Below, one piece after another: positions 1 to 10,348 of a stretch of DNA of 64,000 bases. Source of the stretch: Scilla litardierei (Eukaryota > Streptophyta > Magnoliopsida > Asparagales > Asparagaceae); NCBI GenBank assembly GCA_030789695.1, contig CM061138.1:184551051-184615050 (forward strand), given 5' to 3'. The notes under the pieces were generated by a model. The model saw only the letters and a list, made by a program, of their open reading frames with translations, was not told where the DNA came from and searched no databases. The position numbers and the translations under genes are program-made. Every line of letters starts with the position of its first letter. Position 1 is the stretch's first letter.

Positions 1-1635
1 TAAGTCATTTAGGATATTATCCAAATGACCCTTACCTTTATTAAAATTATTAATACGGCCTAAAGGGCACTCATACTTCTCTTTGAGAGAAAGCATAGAA
101 GCATCCAAAATGGATACTTGCGATGTGAGTGCATAAACACGAGATTTGAGATTTTCATTCTTAATACTCAAAATTGAGTTTTGAAAAGTCAAATCCGCCA
201 TCTTGTGTTCATCCGATTTCTCAAAATGAACATGCTCAAGTTGAGATTTGAGGTTCTTCACCTCATTTCTCAACAAGCCATTATGAGTAAGCAAACTTGC
301 TTTCTCATTGGTGAGTGTCTCAACAATGGTGTCATTGTTGGTGATGGTAGACTTAGGAGAGGTTTGGAGGCTAACAAGTTCATCGTTGGTCTTATTATAT
401 CTATCTACTAGTTTAGTAAATTTAGACCAAATTTCTTGGTTAGCTAACCTCATTTCTTCTATAGTAGGTTCTCCTCCTTCATCCTCGCTACCATCCTCAC
501 TTTCATCCTCGCTATCATTGAAGGAGGACTTTTGACCTTTTGCCTCATCATTAGCCATGAAGCAAATTTTTGCTTTCTCCATTCTTCCATCATCCGACTC
601 TCCACTTGAGGAATCCTCTTCGGAGTCGGTGAATGTGCCAACAAGCCCTTTCTTGTGCTTTCTCGACTTGTCGTACTTAGATGCCTTCCCCTTCTCCTTG
701 TGTTTGTAGAGAGGACAATCCGGTTTGATGTGTCCTGGCTTGTTGCATTTATAACACACGGGAGTAGATGCATTAGTCGAAATAACTTTAGATTTACTCA
801 AAAATTTACCTTTTCGGAAGAATCGATCGAACTTACTTGCCATACGGGCAATGGATTCCATGTCCAATTCGTCTTCCGATTCTTCATCATCAGTAGATGG
901 AGCGGCCTTGAATGCAATCGCCTTTTTCTTTGGCTCGTCTTGCTTCAAGTACGCCTTCATCTTTTCCCTCATCCGGATCTTACTATCCTTGCGTACCTCA
1001 TAAGACAACAAGGTACCCATTAGTTGTACGACGGTATATTTATTCATGTCATTACCTTCCTCGATGGCGAATGTACGCTTTTCCCAACATGATGGAAGAC
1101 CGTCGATAATCTTTGAGCCTTTCTCCTTTTGGGTGTAGGTTTTCCCAAGAGCTTTCAAGTCGTTGGATATATCCACGAAGCGAGCATAGTACTCCTTCAT
1201 GGTTTCACCCTGCTCCATATGAAACAACTCAAATTCTTTGTTAGCAACGACGAGTTTAGAGTCTTTTACCGTACTCGATCCTTCGTGCAAAATGAGGAGT
1301 TGGTTCCATATTTTATATGCACTCTTACATGTGCATATCTTGTTGAAGTCCTCGGGCTCCAACGCATAATTCAAGGCATTCATTGCCTTGGCATTGGCTA
1401 CTTCCGCGGCGACCTCCGCGGGAGTCCACTTCGCGAAATCTTCTTCGGAAGGCTCGACATACTCCGTCATGGTGGCTCTCCATAGTGAAGCGCTCCGGAG
1501 GAAAATTTGCATCCGGTATTTCCTTAACCCGTAGTTGGTACCGTTGAAGTGTGGAGGCCCGATGGAGGATAGTCCTTCCATAACTGAAGAAGCTCCATCG
1601 CGGTTCTTGAAGACGTTGTAGTCGTTGTTCGTCAT
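1..1635 (-). CDS. Copia-1 gag polyprotein (open at the window edge)
   Basis: This is the Gag region of a Ty1/Copia polyprotein, which assembles the particle and binds genomic RNA. The start is the ATG 37 bases inside the primer site. The frame is open without any stop to position 1, at least 545 codons. The N-terminal third carries the Copia gag (UBN2-like) pattern: an 'FNGTNYGLRKYRMQ' type motif, then a region with 'IWNQL' and 'YYARFVDISNDL'. A CCHC zinc knuckle follows, CYKCNKPGHIKPDC, at about residues 294-307. Downstream there is an acidic Ser/Glu-rich stretch and then a long Leu/Asn/Lys-rich coiled-coil-like segment. No protease motif is reached before the edge. The length and CCHC box fit the family. 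The lack of stops contrasts with almost every other coding region here. Confidence 0.85.
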   Translation of the reverse strand, partial: MTNNDYNVFKNRDGASSVMEGLSSIGPPHFNGTNYGLRKYRMQIFLRSASLWRATMTEYVEPSEEDFAKWTPAEVAAEVANAKAMNALNYALEPEDFNKICTCKSAYKIWNQLLILHEGSSTVKDSKLVVANKEFELFHMEQGETMKEYYARFVDISNDLKALGKTYTQKEKGSKIIDGLPSCWEKRTFAIEEGNDMNKYTVVQLMGTLLSYEVRKDSKIRMREKMKAYLKQDEPKKKAIAFKAAPSTDDEESEDELDMESIARMASKFDRFFRKGKFLSKSKVISTNASTPVCYKCNKPGHIKPDCPLYKHKEKGKASKYDKSRKHKKGLVGTFTDSEEDSSSGESDDGRMEKAKICFMANDEAKGQKSSFNDSEDESEDGSEDEGGEPTIEEMRLANQEIWSKFTKLVDRYNKTNDELVSLQTSPKSTITNNDTIVETLTNEKASLLTHNGLLRNEVKNLKSQLEHVHFEKSDEHKMADLTFQNSILSIKNENLKSRVYALTSQVSILDASMLSLKEKYECPLGRINNFNKGKGHLDNILNDL

Positions 1636-1671
1636 AGCTCTCAACTTTGGCTATGTGTAGTTTTGAACTTG

Positions 1672-1683
1672 GCTCTGATACCA
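1672..1683 (-). other. Copia-1 primer-binding site (tRNA-iMet type)
   Basis: The minus strand reads TGGTATCAGAGC, the standard plant primer site complementary to the 3' end of initiator tRNA-Met. It lies two bases from the LTR end, as expected for first-strand priming. Confidence 0.9.
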
Positions 1684-1863
1684 ATTGTAGTGCACCTGTC
1701 GGGCTACTGCACACGTACTAGAGGGGGGGTGAATAGTACTTTTAAATAATAGGGAGAGTTATTCCTAATTATCGTGCAATTAACAAACAACAATGCGGAA
1801 TAACAACGATCAACAAGAATAAATGCAAACGCAAACAAATTGTATAATGGGTTCGGATCCACC

Positions 1864-2056
1864 CAAGTCTCCCCGACTTGTTCCCGGTGATCCTACGTCC
1901 CAACCACCCGGATCCCCTCCGGATACTTGAGTTAGAAACCCTAACTCAAGATTTCCAATATGCCCACTTGCGAAAACCACGCAAGTGCAAACTAACTACA
2001 AAGGATGTCCGTGAATCCCACAACCCAGGATCACACAAACTCTCACAACCGAGAGT
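1864..2056 (-). repeat. Hairpin cluster in Copia-1 R/U5 leader
   Basis: Six short inverted repeats follow one another. Arms (plus-strand sequence): CAAGTC/GACTTG with loop TCCCC; CCGGA/TCCGG with loop TCCCC; CTTGAGTTAG/CTAACTCAAG with loop AAACC; CACTTGCG/CGCAAGTG with loop AAAACCA; GTGAATCC/GGATCAC with a 9-base loop containing ACAACC; ACTCTC/GAGAGT with loop ACAACC. Stems differ while loops recur. The cluster lies downstream of the TATA box, so it would be transcribed into the RNA leader. Confidence 0.7.
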
Positions 2057-2420
2057 ATACAATTCAAATAACGAATGTAAATGAAATGAAATGCTTACCA
2101 ACAAAATACCTATGCCTTGAGTATTCTTACCAAATTAGGGCAAGAGGTATTTTGATGGAGGAAGATGGCACCAAACCCTAGCTTCAAGAAGATGACCAGC
2201 AATGGAAGCCTATGGTGGAGATGATGACCTAGAATCAAGCTTCTAGCTTGAATGGCTCACAATGGAGAGAATCTCTCTTGAGGATTTAGGGCTCAAGAAC
2301 TTGAGGGAGAGATTCTTGTGAGAAGAGAGAGCTTGGAAATAGAGTTGATTGCTCTTCTCTTTTGATCTGAAAATATCTCTAATATATTGCTTAACCCCTT
2401 CAAGAAATGAATCAGGATTC

Positions 2421-2428
2421 TATTTATA
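2421..2428 (-). promoter_or_regulatory. Copia-1 LTR TATA box
   Basis: The minus strand reads TATAAATA, about 55 bp downstream (in transcription order) of the palindrome array, a plausible LTR promoter. Confidence 0.6.
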
Positions 2429-2482
2429 GGGGCAAGGAAAAACGAGTTCAAAAAGATCCCAACGGCTCTTTTCTGAAGCTGG

Positions 2483-3013
2483 TTAGTCGGTCAAAGAAGG
2501 ATGCCCGACCGACTAGATCACAATCTAGTCGGTCGGTCAATGAGCATGGACCGACTAACGAGTTGACAGCCAAGATAGAAAAGTTCACGGTCAATATGAA
2601 CTAGTCGGTCTAAGAAGACTTGCCGACCGACTAGTTGGACAACTAGTCGGTCGGTCAGTGTTCTTTGACCGACTAAGAGATGAAACTCAAAGGCTGGAAA
2701 CAAGTTTAACTAGTCGGTCTAAGAACAATGTCTAACCGACTAGTTTCTCAACTAGTCGGTCGACAAACGTTCTTTGACCGACTAACTCGAAACAGTAACT
2801 CAGGCTGTACAGAGGCAAGCTCAACTAGTCGGTCTGAGAAGGATTCCTAACCGACTAGATCGTCATCTAGTCGGTCGGTGAACCTTCTTTGACCGACTAA
2901 TTGATCTACATGGCAGAGCTGAAATGAGTTAGGACATCTAGTCGGTTCCTGAAGAGTTACCGACCGACTAGATCGTCATCTAGTCGGTTGGTGACTCTAC
3001 TTGAACCAACTAA
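2483..3013 (-). repeat. U3 palindrome array, TAGTCGGTC / GACCGACTA
   Basis: There are about five units of roughly 75-80 bp. Each unit contains two hairpins made of AGTCGGTC and its complement GACCGACT, separated by a few variable bases, and units are joined by unrelated spacers. The array ends about 55 bp upstream of the TATA box in the element's orientation. Gypsy-2 LTRs carry a very similar unit including part of the spacer. Confidence 0.8.
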
Positions 3014-3410
3014 GATGCACTAGAAGCCGAGGGAAGAAGCGATAGGCTTCGGGAAAGATTCTAATGGCTTCTATGATAATCCTAGCTCTAAGATATGAGT
3101 GAAATGAAGATAATAATGTAAGTCCTACTCAATGCTTAACATTCTAAACTATGAAGCTAGAAGACAATAAATAAATACATGACGAACCGTCTTCAAAGCT
3201 TCAATCTTTATTCTTGACTTCAATAAAGGTCCTTGAGCTTAAACGAAGCTTCAGGCACACGATCACGCGTATTGAGAAGTCTTGAGACGTCGCTTGAGAT
3301 GAACGTATTCTTTTGGCGACGATCTCCATAATTGCGCTCACAAATAGTTAGTACACGATATTTATGTTTGCTCATCATCAAAACCAAATCCGGGGAATCA
3401 ATACTCAACA

Positions 3411-3988
3411 ATAACAACAACATGTTAATCTACCAGTAAAATGTTGCTTTTAATTACCTTACACTTGCAGTATAGTCTAACCCTTCCTTGTATACTTTAC
3501 CTGACGTACAGTTCCTTTTCTCTTGGGTGTTGTACGTCAGGTGTTGAGCCAGAGTACGTGGACGAACCGGACATACCTGAGTACTTGGAGCCAGAGGACG
3601 TCGACCCGGAGTACATACCTGACGAGGACCAGACCTAGAGGTCCCTTACCGTTGCCAATTCAGAGGTTACTACTTTCTAGTTGGGTGCGTAGTACCACTT
3701 TACTTTCTGCTTAGGTTGGGTACTTCACACCATTAGTTTTCTTTTCTATAGTTGTAGCCATGCTTAGGCTTCTTTTATTAGACTTGTCATATGCTTGATA
3801 TTGTCTCTTTTATTAATGAATGCAAATTTCCTTTCGAGTACTCTTATTCTTATTGTTACGGACTTTTATACGAAAGAACCTCAACTTCTAATGGTATCCT
3901 TACAGATGCTTAATGGGCCGAGCCTCACAGCTCCGGCCCATGCATCATCATGCCTCGTTTCCGTCGTTTTGGGAAGCGGGGCGTGACA
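3411..3988 (+). repeat. Gypsy-1 5' LTR, 3' remnant
   Basis: The end GGGGCGTGACA matches the LTR ends of Gypsy-2 (GGGGCATGACA / GGGTGTGACA) and is followed by the same leader and primer-site sequence. The upstream part is displaced beyond the window by Copia-1. It does not overlap the visible piece of the 3' LTR, so the pair cannot be compared. Confidence 0.75.
3441..3638 (+). CDS. Acidic micro-ORF in Gypsy-1 LTR
   Basis: This short frame ends in a strongly acidic tail (VEPEYVDEPDIPEYLEPED, later PDEDQT then stop). The Gypsy-2 LTR has, at the same distance from its end, a 36-codon ORF with the same pattern: (M/V)..PEPE(F/Y)V.E, acidic middle, EY, DQ(S/T), stop. The shared tail between otherwise diverged LTRs suggests selection. 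The start is uncertain; an ATG exists far upstream and the conserved part begins near 3546. Function unknown. Confidence 0.4.
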   Translation: MLLLITLHLQYSLTLPCILYLTYSSFSLGCCTSGVEPEYVDEPDIPEYLEPEDVDPEYIPDEDQT

Positions 3989-3996
3989 GGTTTTAG

Positions 3997-4014
3997 TGGT
4001 GGCCCATGCAGGTC
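3997..4014 (+). other. Gypsy-1 probable primer-binding site
   Basis: TGGTGGCCCATGCAGGTC lies 8 bases after the LTR. It begins with TGG as primer sites do and is identical at the equivalent place in Gypsy-2 and the LARD. I do not recognise the matching tRNA. Confidence 0.55.
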
Positions 4015-4145
4015 ATACGAAAAGTTCGTAGCAGTAGAATTACTCGCATTCATTTAAAATATCCAGTTTAACATGTACAAGTCTAATAATCACTGGTTTG
4101 ATTAGTGACCCCAGTGTGACCTTAGTTATGATCTCTCTATCTTAG

Positions 4146-7008
4146 GCACCATTCTAGTGTCGTCCCAACCAGCCTTGACCTTGTTCGACTCCGGTGCATC
4201 TATGTGCATCATATCCCGGAGTTCGAGTTTTATAGTTGAGGATGATTGCTTGGGCCCGTTAGATTTCGGGCCAAGTCGGAGGTGCCGATTGTTGCAGCTA
4301 TACAGATGGAGATCAGTCGATCAGCAGTCGTCAGAGATTTCGACGATGTCTTCCCGGAAGATATCTCAGGTTTGCCACCCAACAGAGCTTTAGAGTTCGG
4401 TATAGATCTTATGTCGGAAGCACAACCTATATCGAAGGCACCGTATCGTATGGCTCCCGCTGAGATTGAAGAGCTGCAGAGGTAATTGGATGAGTTGCTG
4501 CAGAAGGGATTCATTCACCTTAGTGTGTCACCGTGGGGAGCACCGGTTCTGCTCGTGAAGAAGAAGGATGTGTCCCGTCGGATGTGCATGGATTACCGTG
4601 TTCTGAATGCAGTGATCGTGAAGAATAAGTATCCGCTGCTGCGTATCGACGATATTTTCGACCAGCTTGGAGGTTCGAGAGTTTTCTCGAAATTGGATTT
4701 GAGGAGCGGATACCATCAGCTGAAGGTGTAGAAGGATGATATTCCGAAGACAGCTTTCCGGACGAAGTACGGACATTATGAGTTCATGGTTATGCCTTTC
4801 GGTGTGACCAACGCTCCAACAGTGTTCATGAATTTGATGAACTTAATTTTCTATGACTCCTGGATAGGTTTGTCGTTATCTTTATAGACGACATCCTTGT
4901 TTACTTGAAGTCCGAGGAGGAGCACAGCTGTCATCTGAGGACAGTGTTGGAGACGCTGCGACGTCATAAGCTGTATGCCAAATACCGTAAGTGCAAGTTC
5001 TGGTTGGACAGAGTTGCATTCCTGGGACACGTAGTGTCTGGAGATGGCATATCGATGGATCTGGAGAAGGCCAGAGCAGTCAGTGATTGGCCGACTCTGC
5101 AGTCAGCGTCGATATCAGGAGCTTCCTTGGTTTAGCCGGCTATTATCATCGGTTCATCAAGGACTTCTCGAGGATTGCAGAGCCGATGACGAAGCTGACG
5201 AGGAAGGACGTGGAGTTTCATTGGTCAGAATCTTATGAGGAGGCCTTCAGTGTCTTGACGGCGAGGTTGACCACGGCACCGGTATTGGCTGTACCAGATC
5301 GGAGCGGAGGTTTTGAGGTATATTGTGATGCACCAGGGAAGGGCCTTGGGTGCGTATTACATCAGCATGGCCACGTGATCGCGTACGCTTCTGTTGAGGA
5401 CTCACGAGAAGAACTACCCGACACACGATCTGGAGTTGGCAGCGGTGATATTTGCGCTGAAGATCTGGAGACAATTCTTGCTGAGTGAGAGCGTGAAGAT
5501 TTTCACCGATCACAAAAGCTTGAAGTACATCTTTACGCAGAAGGAGCTCAACATGTGTCAGAGACGATGATTGGAGCTTATGTCAGACTACGAGATAGAT
5601 CTGCAGTATCACCCGGGGAAGCTGAATGTAGTGCCAGATGCTTTGAGCAGACTTCCCACAGTGATGATGCATACTGCCGACTGGAGGATACAACATGAGC
5701 TGAGAGAGATGGATATTGAGGTCGTCCTACCTGGAGTGGTTCTTTCATTCATGAATATGCAGATTCAGTGCACGATCGTGGATCGTATCAAGGCAGCATA
5801 GGCAGGAGATCCGAAGCTGCAGAGAATCAGGAGACAGGTGGAAGCTGGACTTCGGACGGAGTTCGTTATTCATGAGGATGGTTCGTTGAGGTACGGCAGT
5901 AGGCTCTGTGTGCATGCAGGGGATATGCGAGGGGAGATGTGGAGCGAGGCTCATAGCTCACCATGTTCTATACATCCTGGGGCACCAAGATGTATAAGAA
6001 CCTTTGTCTGAATTATTGGTGGATTGGCATGAAGAGGAGTGTGGCACGGAGCGTTGCCAAGTGCTTGGTATTCCAACAGGTGAAAGCAGAACATCATCAG
6101 ACAGCTGGATTGCTACAACCGCTTCCTATCCTGGAGTGAAGGTGGCAACATATCACGATGAATTTCATGACATGCCTACCTCGGAGCCCGAAACAGAACG
6201 ACGCAGCCTGGGTGATCGTTGATCGATTGACCAAGTCTGCGCACTTCATCCCTTTCCGAGTGGGACAGTCTACGGAAGTCTTGGCAAGGAAATATCTAGA
6301 GGTAAATTTTATTTTACTTCTCTTTTATAGTTCCTCTTTGAATTAGTTCGTAATGAAGACCGTGTACGTACATGAGATTGTACGCTTACATGGAGTCCAG
6401 GTGAGCATCGTGTCTGACAGAGACTCGAGGATCACATCTCAGTTCTGGATGAGTCTGCAGTAGAATTTGGGTACGAGTCTGAGTTTCAGCACGGCGTACC
6501 ACCCGCAGACCGACGGCCAGTCCGAGAGGACTATTCAGATCCTGGAGGATATGCTGCGAGCTTGTACGCTCGATCTGAAGGGTTCGTGGGAGGACCATCT
6601 CCACTTGGTGGAATTTTCATACAACAATAGCTACCACGCAAGCATTGGCATGGCGCCGTTTGCTGTCTTATATGGAAGGAAATGTCGATCGTCACTAAGC
6701 TGGGATGACATCGGTGATAGAGAGCTGTTGGGACCGGAGATGATAGTAGAGGCTGTGGATGTCGTGAGAGACATCAGGGAGAAGCTCATGATTAAGCATG
6801 ATTGCTATAAGCTTTGGGCAGATACCAAGAGACGACCTTTAGAGTTTCAGCCTGGTGATCACATCTTCCTGAATATTTCTTCGAACCGCGAAGTCATTCG
6901 TTTCGGGAAGAAGGGAAAGCTGAGTCCGAGGTATATTGGGCCGTTTGATGTGCTGGAGCGTGTGGGAGTAGTGGCATATCGCCTTGCTCTGCCACCATCT
7001 TTGGAGGG
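4146..7008 (+). pseudogene. Gypsy-1 pol (protease, RT, RNase H, integrase), broken
   Basis: The region once encoded the Pol enzymes that copy and integrate the element. It starts after an AG splice acceptor (TCTTAG, then GCACC) with a protease motif [10 protein letters not shown]. Much of protease is then deleted and the frame jumps to the RT. RT motifs are visible: '[14 protein letters not shown]', '[13 protein letters not shown]', 'MPFGVTNAP', and the catalytic 'FIDDI' after a frameshift near 4865. RNase H ('GGFEVYCDA', '[16 protein letters not shown]') and an integrase core ('VIVDRLTKSAHFIPF', 'IVSDRD', 'QSERTIQILEDML') follow. Nonsense codons include TAA at 4483 and TAG at 4729; frameshifts occur near 4865, 5110 and 5400-5470. 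The frame stops where the LARD entered, after '[10 protein letters not shown]', and resumes at 23470. Not functional. Confidence 0.9.
6302..6373 (+). other. Degenerate intron inside Gypsy-1 integrase
   Basis: A GTAAATTTT donor interrupts the integrase at the same codon as a 71-bp intron in Gypsy-2. The reading frame resumes at GAGATTG (EIVRLHG). The length is 72 bp, but the expected AG acceptor reads AT here, so the site is decayed. Confidence 0.6.
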
Positions 7009-10000
7009 TGTCACGACCCGCATTCCAGGATACCTGATAAGTACGAATCAGTATCAGTTATTCCCAAAACTACGGTGTAAAGAAAAATGAGGAGATAGAA
7101 GAGAAGTATTGCTCGGAACAGAAAAATCCGCAAGCCACTGCGCACGTGCTGGGAAGTACAAGTAAAACTCCATCACAGATATAACACAGAGAAATATATA
7201 AAAGTACAATATTTTATTTATTTAATACATTGATACATTCTTTTACATACACCATTTGTTCAAGGGATACAAAAGAGGGAAGCTACACTGAGACAACGAT
7301 AATCTTATACAACTCCAAGTCCAGTTCCAACTTATACAATACAAACATTTCATCCTCACAACTCTAGCTACGAAGGTCTACCCGAAAAAGAAACACCAAA
7401 ATTACAAGTATCTCATTATACCCCTCACCACCCAATACTACAACTGATCACCAACTCCGAAGCTCCAGCCGCTATCTCCAACCTCCAACTCATATGACCT
7501 GAAAGTCAACGGGGACACGTCAACGCGTGACCCAGTAGAAACTCCTAACACTCTAGTAAAACCCAATTTTAGAACTGGTCTGCCTATCTAGGGGAGGGTG
7601 GTCTAACAAGTAAGGTTCATTTGCATAAAAGTGATTACATTCCAACATGCAAACTTAGTTATAAGAACTTGTAAAACATGCATATGAAACCATAGTATGA
7701 AATGCGGATATTGAAAGGAAGCATAAGAACATGTTACCATGGGATATCAGCATTAAAGTAAACAAAAGTAAGGAGACATGAGATAACAACATTTATAAAT
7801 TAAAGACAATTACTTTAAGTTGTTGATTCACATATTTGGAAACTCGTGTAAATCGCAGGACGCTAAGGAGGCGGACTTCACCCAGGGTGGGTGAAAAGTG
7901 GTACCCCAACCAGCAACACGAGCACCGGAGGGGCCTCTCGTAACTCCGTACCCGAACGGGGGCAAGGTACTAGAGCGAGACTCATCTCGGTTTTTCTGTC
8001 GGACAAACGGAGCAAACCATCAATTACCATCATGGTGCGACACGAGCACACCAGCGGCCTCTCTAGCCCTCTCCAACTCCCCTTCTGGGGGCAACACATA
8101 GGGCGAGAAATCATATTTCATACGTCTGCTCCTTAACTCCTAAAGTTTACCCGTGTTTCCCCCAAACCCACATCCGGAGTCTCACCCATTTTAGAATGGA
8201 CTGAGCTCCCGATGTCAGACTCTTATCCTCACTCTCAGTTTTTAAAGTATTTCTTCGTCAACAAATCATCTAGCGGTCTCGAATACCGCTTTTTCATCTC
8301 TCCATCTCTTTCATAATTTCACCGATGTCGTAATTCAGCAACGACCATCGTCTTTTCATTTCATTATCGCATAGTTCCATTGTTATCTTCATATGAAAAT
8401 TTACATGGAAATATAAACAAGCATACAACATGAATAGTGTCTCAAATATCATACTTAACCAAAAGGGAACTATAACACTAGTATATGATTTATGGCATGA
8501 ACAATAATACTACCATTTAACCATTTTACAATCTACTCATGTCCAACGTACTACTAATCATGGAACAAGCATATGGATGACTGAAATTAAACGAAACTTA
8601 AGTGACAACAAGACGAACATTACCCATATGAGTATTAACGCTTAACAAATGGTTCTACAATTTTAACAAACTATTACCATACTGAAATTTTATCCATTTG
8701 CAAGATAACCACATGAACTAATTAACTCAATTGAAAGGTTAAAGTCAAATATATCATGATCATCTCAATATTCAAAAATCATTTATGAATCTGCCTAAAA
8801 CTACTACTGCAGAAAGATTGGCTCTGTTATCCAATCTACAGTCAGAATTAGCTTTTAGTCCCTCTTCAAAGTTGTAGATATGGTAGTTTTGCATTGCCAT
8901 ACCAAATTTCAGAAAATAATATGATATGAATGATTTATTGTGATCAGTTTAGTAACAGATGACAAAACAAGAAAAAAATAGAAACCTTGCATCAACTTCA
9001 TCAGTGCTTTTCTCCCATATACAAGCAGATCTGGGTGAAATAAAAAATTGGGTATTGTGCATCTTGAAGAGTAGTTGTCCAAAATGTCCTAGAACATATA
9101 ATTTCAATAAGAATTGTGGCCGAAATCTTGGTTTTAATACAAAGTGTCAAAACTGCCAAAAATTGGACAAGTTGCAGAAAAAGCCATATTTCTCCTACAT
9201 TTTGAATTGAACATATATCATATGTTATATGATGTTGGGGTAGGACTTCGAGATCTACATGAATATAGTTTTTTCAGATTTTTCTTTCATCTAAGTTGGG
9301 AGATATTCTCAGTTTAACAGAGAATAAAAATACTGGAATTTCAGAACAGTTTTGATTGAAACACTAGTTTGCATATCCGAATTTTTATAAAATCATACGG
9401 CTAGAATTTGGAAAAATGTTCTAAATGAAAGTTGTTCATAACAATGAGATACCCCACATATAAAATTTCCAAAGCATTCCCATTAGCCAATTAACCCCAG
9501 CACTTAGTCAAGGTTTCAGTTTTTTCTAGATCAAATTTCCGCATGAAGAACAAAGGTGTTTCATGAAAGTTAATTCAATTCTTCTTGTCCTAAAACTAAA
9601 TTCTACCTAGGTGAAAGGGATTTCTACCTTGCAAAAGTCCTCCAAAATATTTCTTTGGACCTTCTTAGTCCTTGACGGAGAGCTTCCTAGCCTCATTCTT
9701 CAAGCTCCAAATTGGTCTCTAAAGTTTGGGGTTTTGAGGTGATTTTTGGATGAATTTGAAGCTAGAATGGTGGGGAAAATTTTTGTGCTCTTAGTAGTTG
9801 AATGGGAGTATTTTGGGATGGAGTTTTTGGTGGAGGAATGAAGAAACAAGTGAGAAAAGAGGGGAGAAATTTTTGGGCTGGTTAGGGGAGCAAGTGGGAG
9901 AGTGAGAAATTTTGATAATTTTCTTGGTCTTGTATTTCTTTTGCCTAAACTTTTGTACCCCCAAAATCCTCACCACCCTTCATCAAGTCAAGATGAGAGA

Positions 10001-10309
10001 CATGTCTTTTCTCTTTAATTCTTAGGATGACACCTCACTTAGTGAGTTGTCATGGTTACAAAATTTAGATTTTTGTATTTTTAGAAAATAAAAATACATG
10101 AAGAAATACCATATACACCCTAAATACAAGTATTCATCCAAATACTCCAATTTACTAATACCAAATGATGAGTTTAAATCTTTTAAAAAAATAATTCCTA
10201 CAACAAAATAATTAAAGAAAAATACGTGGATACTCCCAAAAATCATACGCACTTATTTACGCCCAAAAATACCTACATATATACGTATATAGGGATACGG
10301 GGTATTACA
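7009..10309 (-). repeat. LARD LTR1 (3' LTR of the minus-strand element)
   Basis: 3301 bp, TG...CA. Its left part differs from LTR2 and LTR3 at many positions (more than twenty by eye), while its right part matches LTR2. No coding region. Short ORFs near 8959 and 9791 recur in each LTR but show no family features. Confidence 0.9.
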
Positions 10310-10348
10310 TTCTACCCACCTTAAAAACAAAGTCCGCCCTCGGACTTT
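10310..10348 (-). promoter_or_regulatory. LARD polypurine tract and adjoining hairpin, copy 1
   Basis: On the minus strand, the 8-bp stem AAAGTCCG / CGGACTTT with loop AGGG is followed by AAGGTGGGTAGA and the LTR start. The purine tract would prime plus-strand DNA. The hairpin has counterparts in both Gypsy elements. Confidence 0.75.

Larger units (their letters stand above)
1..3410 (-). mobile_element. Copia-1: Ty1/Copia LTR retrotransposon, 5' portion
   Basis: Read on the minus strand, this is the 5' part of a Copia element: an LTR, then a tRNA-iMet primer site, then gag running off the left edge of the window. Protease, integrase, reverse transcriptase and the 3' LTR would lie outside. 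The LTR has the usual TG...CA ends (TGTTGAGT... to ...CTACA on the minus strand). The right boundary abuts the truncated 5' LTR of Gypsy-1, so I infer that Copia-1 inserted into that LTR. Its TSD cannot be checked because the other end is not visible. The gag has no stop across 545 codons, which suggests a fairly young copy. Confidence 0.85.
1686..3410 (-). repeat. Copia-1 5' LTR
   Basis: The LTR is 1725 bp with TG...CA ends on the minus strand. In transcription order it holds a U3 region with an array of AGTCGGTC/GACCGACT palindromes, a TATA box, and an R/U5 leader with a cluster of perfect hairpins, and ends next to the primer site. Only one LTR is in the window, so age cannot be estimated. 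Confidence 0.85.

Noticed and set aside
2483..3013. CRISPR-like appearance of repeated palindromes with spacers
   Set aside because: Spacing is irregular, the repeats come as paired inverted halves, they lie inside an LTR in a plant-type context, and no cas genes are present.
8959..9210. 83-codon ORF with several Cys, repeated at 15023 and 22121
   Set aside because: It lies within the LARD LTR and recurs only because the LTR does. The Cys spacing fits no zinc-finger family I know, and three near-identical LTR copies give no independent conservation.
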